From contig JAQFVV010012513.1 of assembly GCA_028023455.1 (NCBI GenBank), forward strand, positions 1,061,001 to 1,125,000: a DNA stretch of 64,000 nucleotides. The letters run 5' to 3'. Below are positions 22,962 to 37,250 of this stretch, piece by piece. Made by a program: the position numbers and the translations under genes. The notes below the pieces were generated by a model. It was not told the DNA's origin and ran no database searches. It was given only the letters and a program-made list of their open reading frames with translations. The DNA is from Epiperipatus broadwayi (taxonomy: Eukaryota > Onychophora > Udeonychophora > Euonychophora > Peripatidae). Every line of letters starts with the position of its first letter. Position 1 is the stretch's first letter.

Positions 22962-22989
22962 ATTTAGAGTGGGGAATGTAAAATAAAGT

Positions 22990-24160
22990 GGCTAACATGT
23001 TTATCTGGGCATAATTGCTGAGATATTCTTGACTTTGTTTAAGGAAAAGCCATAATACATCATATCACAGGAACCTTATGTTAAGTAGCTGTCAGCACTA
23101 CTGCCCGCTTGGTGGCGCTGATAGCCATACGTAAACACGTCTAGCTTACATCATCTGCTACCAGCAACTACCAGCAATCTAGCCCACTATGTGGCACTGT
23201 TTCTCTACACTACAGTCCCATAGTTACTTCTGATATCCTTCAGATATTTGCTGGGGCTGGAAGTTCATTGTGGTTAATATGTTTTCAGATCCTGCTCTAA
23301 GTAGTAATTCCATCTCATATATTTTTTTTAATATATAACTATTATTTGAATGTATATGTCTTCTTATTGGTTTTAAAACTCTAAATTAGCTCTAATTTCC
23401 AATCACTAGACCTCTCTATTATACATCAATCTTTCTGATAAGTACTGTCTCCAATTTTTCTATTTCTTCTTTATCAATTCCTTTTTGAACAATATTAATT
23501 TCTTGTTTCCTAGTGTTATCCAGTTTAATATTTGTTTTGCTAATATTTTCTGAATAATGCAATTTACAAGTTCTTGTCAATTCAATTTATTTGTTTTGAT
23601 GTCATTTACTGAAGTATGGTCAATATTTATTATTTCTCATATTTTATTTATTGATTTCATTGACCTTCCTCAGATCTTTGCCAACATTCAATTTCTGTAA
23701 TCCTCAATCCCCTTCCAATGTTTATTTTAATGAATCTTTCCAGAATTATTTTATGTATTCATGATCAATTGACTTTTGATGTATTATGTTCCCATAACAA
23801 TCACATTTTATATCACTGCAATATTACATTTATAGTTTCATCTTATTTTGTTCTATTCTTATTGCTTAGGTACTTATACAGTGTGATCCTGTGAAAAGGT
23901 TCAAAAGTCATCTCTCTAATCTGCAAGAAGCATCAGATTAGAACCAATGAGCAAGTTGCAGAGTGACACAATTTGGCTATTTATCACACAAAGTTCACCT
24001 ATTCCGAGACTATCTCCAGTCTCCAAGAATTTTGAAAATAATTTATAACTATTTTTGCCTGATCAAGGCTTCACTGTCATATAGATTCATTTCTATTATG
24101 TAACAGTAATACATTGTTTCATTATGAATTGAGATTCATAATGCACTATCACATTGTGTA
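22990..24160. other. Non-coding stretch with a GC-richer patch
   Basis: 23,008-23,075 is the right half of the repeat that the LINE entered. About 23,080-23,215 is GC-richer. The rest up to 24,160 shows pyrimidine-rich sequence that could be antisense to an old element, but no motif could be read. Confidence 0.3.
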
Positions 24161-24261
24161 TCGTTAATAGTAGCAAACTTTCCATATAGTAGTGGCACTC
24201 AGTGGAATTCTTAGTAATAAATGGATGCAGGAAAATTTGTGCATATAATTCTCATCTAGTA

Positions 24262-24335
24262 TTTACTCATCCAATATTCCAGACTAGTTTCTGGTTTGCG
24301 ATCAGTGAGAAGCCTCACACCTAGGAGAACTGCAC
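24262..24335 (-). ncRNA. Hammerhead-like motif, family A (decayed, left arm)
   Basis: The reverse strand reads CTCACTGATCG, AACCAGAAACTAGTCTGG, AATATTGGATGAG. GAAAC, the AGTC cleavage triplet and the stem I partner TTGGAT are kept, but part of stem II and the end of CTGATGA are lost. Confidence 0.4.
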
Positions 24336-24912
24336 CTGTATCAGGATCTAATGCAATTCTTCAGCAGCCATCTTTTACCAGTTTAGTTAACTATAAAGCT
24401 AGATCTTTACGATAAAAACATAGTCATTTTCAATCCAAGCTTATTATTTTTATAGACATATAGATCTGAACTCAGTTCAACTTCTATATATTTTGATGAT
24501 TTTTTTTAAAAATACAGTCACATATTATGCCATGGGAAGAATTGGTATAAAATCACTAAAACATCACATAATCACCACTTCCTATCTATACACAAAGTGT
24601 TAATAACAGTAGAAAACTCCCCATACAGTATTGTTGCTAACAGCAGTCATAAGAATAGGAAAAGTAGTCATGTGACATTTTGGTAGCTTTATATCAATCC
24701 TGCTTTTGGATAATATAACTAATGGCTTTTGAAAATAAAAATGTATTAAAATGTATAGTTATTGAACTGGGTTCGAATCTATATGACTATACAAATGAAT
24801 AAGCTTGGATTGAAAACGTTAGTGCACGTTCATTTTGGGATTCTAGCCTTATAGTTAACTAAATAACTAATAGATGGCTGCTGGACAGTTGCATTTGATT
24901 GTAAGTGCAAAG

Positions 24913-24984
24913 ATTGAGATCCAAAGCTCCTCACTGATGAATACCAATCCTTGAAGCTATTCTGGGAATAGTGGATTAGTAGGC
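24913..24984 (+). ncRNA. Hammerhead-like motif, family A (decayed, right arm)
   Basis: Keeps GAGATCCAAAGCTCCTCA then CTGATGA (24,934-24,940). GAAAC has become GAAGC and the cleavage triplet TATTC. Stem I TCCTCA/TGGGAA and ATCCAA/GTGGAT are mostly intact. Confidence 0.4.
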
Positions 24985-25353
24985 ATTAGATGGGGATTTT
25001 ATACATTAATCTTCATTCATTCATTGATTACTAAGCGTTGTATTGATTAGTACAACTGTATAAAGAGTTTTCTACTGTTATTAACAGCTCACATAAACAT
25101 AGAAAATGGTGATCATGTCACACTTAATGTTGTAACTTGAGACCAATAACTGTTAGTGTGTTATCATTCTTAAAGTGAATAATTACCCTATACTATTACG
25201 TAATACATGTATTGATTTTGAGATGGCTCTGCAGACCTCTTAAAAAAGAACCACACCACACACTGGGTTAGACTCTACATTTTTGACATTTTGAAATCCC
25301 TTGTATATTTTCACATATTATATTTTGTTGTGTGTTTGAAATATGCATAATAT

Positions 25354-25652
25354 AATGAACAGTGAGGATTACCAATTCCTCAACAAGCTTTGTGATAAAT
25401 GCTTAGCCAGAGCCAGCACTTAAAAAAATATCTGTCAGGATCCCCCCCAACTCCTGACCATGGTTTCATGCTTTGGCACTCTTCAGAGAGGTACAAGGGT
25501 AGGTTCAGATCTAGTGTCTGAACCTACCCTGGCACCTCTCGGGTCTGGCTAAGCATTTATCACAAAGCTTGTTGAGGAATTGGCAATCCTCGCTGTTTAT
25601 AACTTACAAGCTTAAGAGATAAAGTCATGTGATCTATGACTCTTATTTTGAC
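25354..25652. mobile_element. Family C element, palindromic, 12-bp TSD
   Basis: The 299-bp insert is flanked by exact 12-bp repeats TATGCATAATAT (25,342-25,353 and 25,653-25,664). The left arm (to about 25,508) is the inverse of the unit; the right arm is direct, begins near AGATCTAGTGTCTGAACC and ends CTTATTTTGAC. The right arm has lost the ribozyme core by deletion (GGCACCTCT joins directly to CGGGTCTGGC) while the left arm keeps it. The arms overlap in sequence, which simple twin priming of one transcript does not give. There is no coding capacity or poly-A tail. The sister copy at 41,048-41,428 is in single orientation. Confidence 0.8.
25430..25508 (-). ncRNA. Hammerhead ribozyme-like motif, family C copy 1
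   Basis: On the minus strand: CTGAAGA (complement of 25,480-25,486), stem II GTGC-CAAA-GCAT, GAAAC (25,463-25,467), a short ACCATGGT stem III, and GTC with predicted cleavage at 25,456/25,455. Stem I pairs ACCTCT (25,487-25,492) with AGGAGT. All invariant core positions CUGANGA, GAAA and NUH are present. The last stem II base is T where the sister copy has C, giving a G-U closing pair, probably by CpG decay. This is the most canonical core in the window; self-cleavage is untested. Confidence 0.7.
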
Positions 25653-25664
25653 TATGCATAATAT

Positions 25665-28479
<2,815 letters not shown>

Positions 28480-28483
28480 GTTG

Positions 28484-29505
28484 ATTCAAAAGACTTTCTC
28501 GGGCTGCATATGTAAAAGACATATAAATATAAATACATAAAGACAGTCAATACTTAAACAATTCCAATATTAATAATAATCATCAATCTCAATCTGTTGT
28601 CAAGACAATCTCCTTTTACAATAAAGATTGATATCCACCTTTATCTATGGTCCTATATATTTATGTAGACAATAAAGATTGCAACTTGCCTAAAGAGAGT
28701 AAGATACTAATTCAATGACGATATCATTAAACATGTAAATATAAACTGGTCTGAAAGCAGACTAACAAATAATGAATTATAACTTTCAAACTCCATTAAA
28801 ACTAGATATTACTTAAATGATAAATCTAAGAACGTTCGAGGCTAAATAAGTTTACAAATATAAATACGTAAAAACAGTTACCACTTAAACAATATCAATA
28901 TCAATAACAAATAATCAATAAAGGTTATGACAACTCCATTGATAAACTATTCTTCAATAGCCTGTGTAAAATTAAAGAGGATGATAAACACACTGGTCAA
29001 CCCTGGTTGGTGGACCAGACATGGGGACAGTTTAGACTTTAGTCACACCACCGTACTGATCTCAACTGTCTGTACCCTACAGAAAGCCTAAATCCACGTG
29101 CTCCAATGACCCTATCCCAGATCAAAACTTGATTGAACTCTACTCAAAGGATTCAGCTCTACTGAATCTTAATTTTATGAATTGGTTAATCGATAGACTA
29201 ATTCAATCACTTTTTACTTGTACAAAACTCATAAGTTGTAATTGATTTCAGTTGTAGTTGTTTATGTACATAGAATTAGACCTAAATGGAATGCAAATAA
29301 ATTGTTATTGAAAGTAACAATCTCAATCTGTTGTCAAGACAACTCTCTTTTACAATAAATATGGATACCTACCTTTATCTATGGTCCAATATTTTTATAT
29401 AGATACTAATCCATTGCAACATGACTAAAGAGAGTGAGATTATTAATCTAAATAACTTTTAAATAATAAATTCCACTTACAAATTCCACTGAAATTATAT
29501 ATTAC
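28484..29505 (+). mobile_element. Family D units in tandem, with an unidentified insertion
   Basis: A D unit beginning near TCGGGCTGCATATGTAAAAG (28,488) is followed after about 350 bp by a second start (TTCGAGGCTAAATAAG, 28,835). The sequence CAATCTCAATCTGTTGTCAA occurs at 28,586 and again at 29,320. About 28,960-29,310 is not D sequence; it ends ATGCAAATAAATTGTTATTG, like a transcript 3' end. D units are also found inverted in the foldback insert at 45,922-46,735. No open frame or tRNA promoter. Confidence 0.6.
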
Positions 29506-29518
29506 TTAGATAATAAAG

Positions 29519-30061
29519 TGATTGATTTATCCCCACACTTTCATATCTAGTACTTAAGATTTGCCCATATATAAGCATTTGGGTTGAATGAATAAGTGAT
29601 TCATTTATTCATTCACAAAGACTTTGTCTTGTGTTGGAATTGAAAGTGTTTATTTATTATTATTAACATTCGTAAAAAGCACATGTATGTTAGCTTGAAA
29701 GGCTAATCTTTAGTTTATTACAATTTATAAACATAGCACTATATAAATAAATGCATCATTTACATATGTTTAGCTTCATTTAAGAGTGACATTTCATAAA
29801 TTCTAGATAATTTCGTTGACGTGATTCATTCAGACATAGTAAACAGTAATTTAAAGTGATTGATTTATCCTCACGCTTTCATATCCAGTACTTAAGATTT
29901 GCCCATATGTTGAATGAATAAATGATTCATTTATGAATAAATGATTCATTTATTCATTTGCAAAGACTTTATCTTGTGTTGGAAATGAAAGTATTCATTT
30001 ATATTATTAATATTCGTAAAAAGCGCATGTACGTTAGCTTGAAAGGCTAATCTTTAGTTTA
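29519..30061 (+). mobile_element. Tandem insert E (340-bp unit, 1.6 copies), 13-bp TSD
   Basis: Exact 13-bp duplications TTAGATAATAAAG flank the insert (29,506-29,518 and 30,062-30,074). Inside, a unit starting TGATTGATTTATCC at 29,519 repeats at 29,859, 340 bp later; the second unit is partial. The shared part (about 205 bp, including GTTAGCTTGAAAGGCTAATC) is about 88-90% identical. It is not coding, has no poly-A tail and no tRNA promoter. It splits a family D unit, so it is younger than D. The layout fits a retrozyme or other concatemer-derived retroelement, but I found no canonical hammerhead core. Confidence 0.75.
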
Positions 30062-30074
30062 TTAGATAATAAAG

Positions 30075-30170
30075 CTAATATTGCTCAGGGCTAGATAGGT
30101 TTTAAATGTTTATTCATAAAATCAGCTGTACTTAAACGATACTAATATCAATAATAATCAGAAATTATGC
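30075..30170 (+). mobile_element. Family D unit, continuation after insert E
   Basis: GCTCAGGGCTAGATAGG and ACTTAAACGATACTAATATC continue the D unit interrupted at 29,505; joining across the insert restores the order seen at 28,836-28,930. Confidence 0.6.
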
Positions 30171-30821
30171 AGAAAAGCTTTTTTTAGAATATAATGACTT
30201 TTTTCATATTAAACATTATACATTTTAATATTGCATACATCTGTTATTTATAAAGAAAAAAGAAAAAAAATATAAATTAAGTAGATATAATGAAAAGCGA
30301 TTGAATAAAAATATAATAAAAAGAAAGTTATAAAATTATGACATAGCAATCTAATTTCAATAAAAGTTGCAATAAATTATTTATCTTGTATATAAAATTC
30401 ATATTTTTCTGTTGTCTGATTGATGAATGTTTAAATCTTTGTCCAATATTATGTGTCTAATTCACAACCATTATATGAATGAAGTAATTCCACCATAAAA
30501 TAAAAAATGCTGGAAAAAAATCTAACTGCAGAGATATAATATATATTTCACAGGAAAGATTGCCAGCCAGTTACAGAAAGAGCCACAAGCATCAATTTGT
30601 AATTTGGCATTATGGCACTTCATGTTTTCATTGTCTGTCAATCTTCTAATCTAGTTTTATGAACAGCATACTAGCAACATTTATATAGAAACATATATAC
30701 ATTAAATCTTAAAAAAAATTGTTAAAACAACCAATTAAAACAAAATATTACAAATATTATATTTAATAAAAATATTAAGAAAATGACTGGTGTTTTTGTA
30801 TTACAACATTAATAAATAGTA
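30171..30821. other. AT-rich non-coding stretch
   Basis: No recognisable feature. Confidence 0.4.
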
Positions 30822-30833
30822 ACCATTCATAAA

Positions 30834-31143
30834 CATCACATGATCACCATCTCTTATACTAGCACATAATTGTATATATTTCAATTTCATTCTCATAGTT
30901 TTGTAGCTAAGTAGAGATAACAGGTGGTTGCTGGAGGGTTGCATTACATCCTAAGATCTAGGTGCAGTGCTCTCAGATCCAAAGCTCCTCACTGACAAAG
31001 GCCACAAGCCAGAAACTAGTCTGGGGATATTGTATAAGTAGACATTAGATAGGGATTTTATGCACAAGCCTTCTGGAATCCATTGATTATTCTGGTTGGC
31101 ACAGGGTGACACTACTGTATGGAGAGTTTTGCCTCATTTTATA
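30834..31143 (+). mobile_element. Family A element, short copy, 12-bp TSD with one mismatch
   Basis: Flanks ACCATTCATAAA (30,822-30,833) and ACTATTCATAAA (31,144-31,155) differ at one base. The insert starts with an inverted fragment (CATCACATGATCACCATCTC), then runs in direct orientation from CATAGTTTTGTAGCTAAG and ends at GAGAGTTTTGCC. It carries a hammerhead-like core at 30,968-31,045. Confidence 0.65.
30968..31045 (+). ncRNA. Hammerhead ribozyme-like motif, family A
   Basis: CTGACAA (30,992-30,998; one core G changed), stem II GGC-CACAA-GCC, GAAAC (31,012-31,016) and AGTC with predicted cleavage after 31,021. Stem I TCCTCA (30,986-30,991) pairs TGGGGA (31,022-31,027); the outer stem ATCCAA/TTGTAT has one mismatch. 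The core change probably inactivates this copy, but it defines stem II and GAAAC for the family. Confidence 0.5.
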
Positions 31144-31155
31144 ACTATTCATAAA

Positions 31156-32257
<1,102 letters not shown>

Positions 32258-32258
32258 T

Positions 32259-33630
32259 TGATTTATCAAGAGCTTTTGATAAAGTAGACCACAGTATTCT
32301 TCTTCACAAATTATATCAAATGGGTTTTTCTACTAAGCTTGTTTATTGGTTTCAATCCTTTCTTCATGGTCGTACTGCATACATTAAATTTAATAATACT
32401 ATTTCATCTAATTTTAAATGTAATTTGGGGGTTCCTCAGAGAAGTATTTTAGCACCTATGCTTTTTAACATTTATATGAATGACCTTAAGGATTGCTTAA
32501 AATCGTCTTATCTTTTGTGCTATGCAGATGACTGTAAAATCTTTAGAAGAATCACATCTGTGTTTGATTGCACTCTTCTTCAAAATGATATAGATAATTT
32601 TAGTGCTTGGTGTGATCTAAATAATATGACTGTTAATTTCAGTAAATGTTCCTTAGTCTCGTATTCTAAAAAATCTGAAGTTTTGCATTTTTCTTATTTT
32701 ATTAATTCTCACAAAATTATTTCTGTTGAATCCCAAAAAGATTTGGGAGTTATATTTTCTAGTAATGGATCCGTTCTTCCTCATTTGGAAATGATTATTG
32801 GTAAGGCTTTAAAAAATTATAGGTACTATTCTAAGGTTTGGTTATCATTTCAGTAGTAATACAAAATTTAAATTATTTTTATCATTGGTTCTTCCCATCA
32901 TTGAATATTGTTCAGTCATTTGGAATCCTAGCTCTAAACAGGGATGTAATTTATTACAATCAGTGTATAATAACTTTTCTAAATATGTTTCTTTGGGAAA
33001 TAAAACTGTTGTTCATCTTTTGTCTAGAAGACAATATAGAGATATTAAATATCTTTATAAACTTGTTAATAAAATAGTTCTCTTATCTAATACAATTTCT
33101 ACTGTTATAATTAGATCTCATGTGCATGATACTCGGTTTGTTTCTGTTTGTTACATTAAAACTTGCCATTCCAATGTTCTTAGATTTTCTCCTTTGTTTA
33201 GGCTACCATCTTTATATAATCAGATTTGTAGCAATATTAATTACTTCAATTTAGATTATAATCAATTCTGTAATGTTATTAAATTTAAATGTCAGATTTG
33301 ATTGGTTTAACTTAATTTTGTTCATATATATATTAAATTGTTTTTTTATTTTTTTTATTTTGTTATGTGCTTTATATTTATCCCTTTTATTTATTTGTTA
33401 CTATTAATGTCTTAATAATAATTGTTTATATGCTGATATTTAATTTTACTTTAGATTTTTAAATGTGTTAATTATCTTTTATTGAAATATGGCACATAAT
33501 TATATTAATAATTTGTCATTTAAACTCATTTATGTATTTATATATTTGTTATGGTGTAATACTGTAATTGGCTTTATGCTGTAGTTTTGTACGGTAAATA
33601 AATGAATTGAATTGAATTGAATTGAATTAT
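32259..33630 (+). mobile_element. 5'-truncated LINE with (GAATT)n tail, copy 1
   Basis: Starts within the RT at DLSRAFDKVDHSILLHKL and includes RT motifs B and C, the C-terminal domain, a 3' UTR of about 290 bp, and ends in TGAATTGAATT repeats (33,602-33,630). The pentanucleotide tail and motif spacing suggest a Jockey/CR1-group LINE; the exact clade is not determinable here. One frameshift near 32,855-32,885 separates two frames. Confidence 0.8.
32320..33301 (+). pseudogene. LINE reverse transcriptase and C-terminal domain (one frameshift)
   Basis: First frame 32,320-32,856: GVPQRSILAPMLF (residues 37-49; family norm GVPQGSILGP), LLCYADDCKIF with YADD at 68-71, then LGVIFSS. Second frame 32,885-33,301: VLPIIEYCSVIWNPSS, the conserved LINE motif for the region after the thumb, ending in a stop at 33,301. 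A frameshift around 32,860 and the missing N-terminus make it non-functional. Confidence 0.8.
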
Positions 33631-33982
33631 TATTAAAAACAAAATAAGTGCAGGGATAGATAACATGCCATCATTTATTTACAAAAGGTGTGGACAATTA
33701 TTGGCTCTTGTATTGAAGCATTTATAAGATTTATCTCTGGTCTAATACTTATTATTTTTTATGTAAAAAAAAACAAAAGTGGTACTAATACACAAGCAGG
33801 GATCAAAAAGAAAGATTAAGAATTATAACCTTCTTAAGCATTTATCTGATAATGTTTCCAAAATGGCTTCCTAATTATCAGCATGGATTTATGTCAGAAA
33901 AGTCAGTAAAATACAAATTTAATTATGTTAAATGATATAATAGCACAAAATTTTCATCATAAAAAACAATTAGATGTTATAT
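33631..33982 (+). pseudogene. Second GAATT-tailed LINE, 5' piece (split by RTE/BovB)
   Basis: Broken frames give SAGIDNMPSFIYKRCG, VVLIHKQGSK and QHGFM-like RT segments and stop at KKQLDVI exactly where the RTE/BovB element begins. The protein resumes with LDVIYVDLTKAFDRV at 37,251. It is older than both the BovB insertion and its own many stops. Confidence 0.8.
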
Positions 33983-34011
33983 CATCATCATCATTATCAA
34001 CCATTATCATT

Positions 34012-35062
34012 CTACTGCAGAATGAAGGTCTCTCCAAGTTTAATCCATCTTCTCCGATCTTTAGCTTCCCTTTTCCACATCACTCCTGCACACTTTCTTA
34101 TTTCATCCATCCATCTCACATGTGGTCTCTTTCTGGGTATTTTACAATCTCTTGGAATCCAGTTTAAAATTTCAATTGTCCATCTATTATCATCTCTTCT
34201 AGCAATATGTCCAGCCCGACTCCAATCTTTTAATTTTTTCAATGAGGTCAGTAACACCTGTTTGTTCTTTTACCCATACATTGGGTTTTCGATCTCTTCT
34301 TGTTACTCCCAACATACATTTCTCCATACTTCTTTGAGTGGTCTGAAGTCTCTGTATTGCTCTTCTATTGAGTTTCCAAGTCTCAGATCCATAAGTAAGA
34401 ACTGGTAAAACACATTTGTTAAAAACCTTCCTTTTCAAACACATAGGCATATTTCCTTTTAGTATCAAGTTATTTCTACCAAAAGCATTCCAACCAAGTT
34501 TAATTCTATGATTAATTTCTTCCATTATGTTTCCATCTGTATGAATAATCTGACCAAAGTATTTGTAACTGTTAACTTCTTTTAATTCATCATAATCAAT
34601 CTTTATTTTCATATTTTAAGCAAATCGATTAAACATTATTTTAGTCTTTTTAACATTTATCTTTAGTCCTACTTTCCTACTTTCATCTGATAACTCCTGC
34701 AACATTTCCCGCAGCTCTGAAGCATTATTTGCAAAAACAACTACATCATCTGTGAAATCTAAATGACTTGAATAATCTCCATTTATTTTCACTCCTTTAG
34801 TTTCCCACTTTAATCCACAAAATACTTCTTGCAGCACTGCTGTAAAAAGTTTTGGAGATATGGAGTCACCTTGTCTTACACCATTCTTAATGTTGACATT
34901 CCCAGTATCATTATGTATTCTAATTGTTGCTGTTGCATTTTTATAAATATTCTTTAAAATATGACAATATCCTGGATCTATACCTTGATGATCCAATGCT
35001 TTAATCACTAAGGAAATGTTTATAGAATCAAATGCCTTTTCATAATCTACAAATCCAAACAT
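34012..35062 (-). pseudogene. RTE/BovB ORF, reverse transcriptase core and C-terminus
   Basis: Frame 1 (34,616-35,062): FVDYEKAFDSI (motif A, residues 4-14), GVRQGDSISPKLF (61-73), LDFTDDVVVF (101-110; FTDD in place of FADD). After an in-frame stop, frame 2 (34,199-34,612) has YKYFGQII, PVLTYGSETW, then a frameshift. Frame 3 (34,012-34,257) has WSRAGHIARRDDNRW and WMDEIRK, the RTE/BovB C-terminal signature. The FTDD change alters a normally fixed residue beside the catalytic Asp pair. Confidence 0.85.
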
Positions 35063-36189
35063 AATGACAATTCATATTCATTTGTCCTTTCTATAACTTC
35101 TCTCAATACCTGAATATGATCTACTGTACTAAAACCACTTTTAAATCCAGCTTGTTCTCTTGGTTGGTGGAAATCCAAAGTTCTCTGTAGACGAGTTGTA
35201 ATTATCTTGGTAAAAATTTTATATAAAACTGATAAAAGGTTGATAGGACCGTAATTTCTAATATCTTCTTTATCACCTTTTTTAAATATTAATATTATTA
35301 CTGCATTCTTCCAATATTCCGGTACATCTTTATCATTTAGACATTTGGTATATAACTTTGCTAAAATTGTTTCTATTTCTTCACCTGCTTTTGTTAATAT
35401 ATCAATTATAATTCCATCATTACCTGGAGCCTTTCCTTTCTTCATACATTTAATTGCATGTCTCACTTCTTCATTTAAAATTCTGGGCATTTTGGAAGAT
35501 GTAATAGATATAGAAGGTACTTGTTCTTTATTTCTATATAATTGTTGATAAAAATTTTCTACCAATTTCATGATGTCATCTCTATTTTTAGTAATAATTC
35601 CATCTTTTTTTCTTACTGCAGATATAAATTTCCTACAATACCAAAATGTTGTTTTACATTTCTTAAGATTTTTATTTTCTTCAACAGCTTTTCTTGCTAG
35701 TTCACAGTTATACTTTCTTATATCATTTTCAACTCTTTTCCACACCATTTTACCAAATTTGAGATATTCATTTCTTTTTAATGCATCATTTTTGTATATC
35801 TTCATATTTCTTCTTTTCTTCATAAATTGTCTAGTCTCAATAGAAATTTTATTGGTCAATTGCTGCTTTTTTCTACCAGCTATCTTTGTCGCATTTTTTA
35901 AAAGTGTATCAGTTATTTTCATATTAAATTCATTCAAATCTGAATCATGTTCAAAATCTACTAATACTTGAAACCGATTTGTAAGGTCTAATTTAAATTC
36001 ATTAGAATGTTTCTGAAGCTTAGGAATATTGACTGTAAATATTGTTTTTCTTAACAATTTTTGTCTTTCTAGTTTTACATTAACACGTATCTTGTACCTT
36101 ACTAATCGATGATCACTTCCTGTGTTAAATCTATTAAGAACATTACAATCGTGAAATATGTATTTCCTGTTAGTCAAAATATAATCCAA
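35047..36189 (-). pseudogene. RTE/BovB ORF, end of endonuclease and start of reverse transcriptase
   Basis: A 380-codon frame. GSDHRLV (residues 24-30) is the last endonuclease motif (SDH). A Lys-rich linker follows. RT begins around 240 with KGKAPGNDGI (251-260), then FKKGD and LLSVLYKIF, to QAGFKSGFSTVDHI. It ends by a frameshift near 35,055 just before RT motif A. Confidence 0.85.
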
Positions 36190-36202
36190 TTCTGCTGTAC
36201 CT

Positions 36203-36924
36203 TCAGTTGGATGCTTCCATGTCCATTTTCTCGAAAAAAGAATTCATAATATAAAGTTTTTCTTTTTTTGCAAACTCCACAAGTCGATATCCTCTCTCAT
36301 TTCTATTACCATAACCAAAATAACCCACAGCACTTTCAACTTTCATTTGTTTACCAATTCTAGCATTAAAGTCTCCCATATCAATTTTAAAATGTTGTTT
36401 ACTCTGATCAAAAGCCTTTTGTACATCCATATAAAAATCTTCTACTACTTCATCACTATGCAAACTTGTTGAGGCATAAACCTGACTTATCTGCATTTGG
36501 TATCTGCTGTTAAGTTGTATAACTAATCTTGCTACTCTGTCTGATACACCATCAATCTCCACAATCACTTTTTATTTATAATGAATCCTACTCCACATGT
36601 ATCTCCAATATTTGTGCCTTTATAACAGAATATATGTCCACTTTTTAAATCAATTGTCTCTTCACCTTTTCTTCTAATTTCACAAAGTCCAATAATATCC
36701 CATTTAATATAAGAGAGTTCTTCTTCTAATTCTTGCAATCTTCCTTCACTTGAAAGGGATCTGCAGTTGTAAGTACCTAAATAAAAAGTTGTCATCAAAT
36801 GACAGCCTGGGTCTGCAATTAAGGGATTCTTAGCACCCTCTGCCTTTGGCCACCAACCGCTGCCTTGGTTGGTGACTTTACAGCCTCCTGGGAATAAGGG
36901 CCATACTTTATTTTTGTCTGTCAT
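36203..36924 (-). pseudogene. RTE/BovB ORF, endonuclease part
   Basis: Two frames (36,565-36,924 and 36,203-36,568) joined by a frameshift near 36,566. The first has LGTYNCRSLSSEGRLQEL and IGLCEIRRKGEE, with the catalytic Asn and Glu of the APE-type endonuclease. The second has GDFNARIGK, the catalytic DxN motif. The start ATG at 36,924 fits the expected ORF start after the 5' UTR. Confidence 0.85.
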
Positions 36925-37250
36925 AATTGTATATATGTATTGGAAAAATATTTATCATTTACACAAACATTCATTCTGCTTTATCAGGCACTGAGAAGAA
37001 AGACCATGGTGTTTCTTGATCTTAAACTCAGAGATAAAAAGCCAATAAACTCACCATGCTGGATAATGCGTGTTGGTGAGCAGCCCATCCATGTTCGTAT
37101 ACTATATGAATAAACACATAGTAATAACAGCTGCAATGACAAGAACATATGGAGTGGACATTAGGAATTTGCCTTGCTCAGTTCCTTTAAGGCCTCCAAG
37201 AGGAATCAAAGGGTCTGCTTTCACTTAATAGCAAACTCCTTTCTGCAGCC

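Larger units (their letters stand above)
20664..22989 (+). mobile_element. 5'-truncated LINE with C-terminal CCHC finger
   Basis: Coding sequence is in frame from the first bases after the left flank, so the element is truncated within ORF2. Domains in order: reverse transcriptase, a long C-terminal region and a zinc finger at about 22,716-22,770. It sits inside a repeat seen uninterrupted at 1.17-1.31 kb. Flanks GCTAAATG and GCTAACATG may be the target duplication. Codons are strongly A-rich. It carries at least two in-frame stops and shifts. The clade is uncertain; it is not the RTE/BovB type of 34-37 kb. Confidence 0.75.
24165..25120. mobile_element. Family A element, full palindrome
   Basis: The left half (24,165-24,630) is the inverse of the right half (24,640-25,120), each covering nearly the whole unit. 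In the right half the unit start (TCATGTGACATTTTGG, 24,668) recurs as TCATGTCACACTTAATG at 25,113, 445 bp later, so the element runs past one full turn of the unit. This gives a monomer length of about 445 bp and implies a tandem or circular template. Hammerhead-like remnants occur in both halves. No coding capacity, no poly-A tail, and the TSD was not resolved. Confidence 0.65.
33983..37250 (-). mobile_element. Near full-length RTE/BovB-type LINE, 12-bp TSD
   Basis: A 3,268-bp insert flanked by exact 12-bp repeats TAGATGTTATAT (33,971-33,982 and 37,251-37,262). On the minus strand: 5' UTR about 325 bp, one ORF with endonuclease then reverse transcriptase, and a 3' end with ATGATG repeats, as usual for RTE elements of about 3.2 kb. 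The ORF is broken by four frameshifts (near 36,566, 36,200, 35,055 and 34,230) and one in-frame stop (34,616-34,618). It sits inside an older LINE whose two halves join perfectly when it is removed. Two older relatives lie at 12.7-13.5 and 43.9-48.7 kb. Confidence 0.92.

Noticed and set aside
25354-25652. Twin-primed LINE/SINE insertion
   Set aside because: The two arms cover the same part of the unit, whereas twin priming gives inverted but non-overlapping parts; there is also no tail.
34012-37250. Plus-strand frames (33,925-34,408, 35,345-35,971) as genes
   Set aside because: They are shadows of the minus-strand RTE/BovB ORF.
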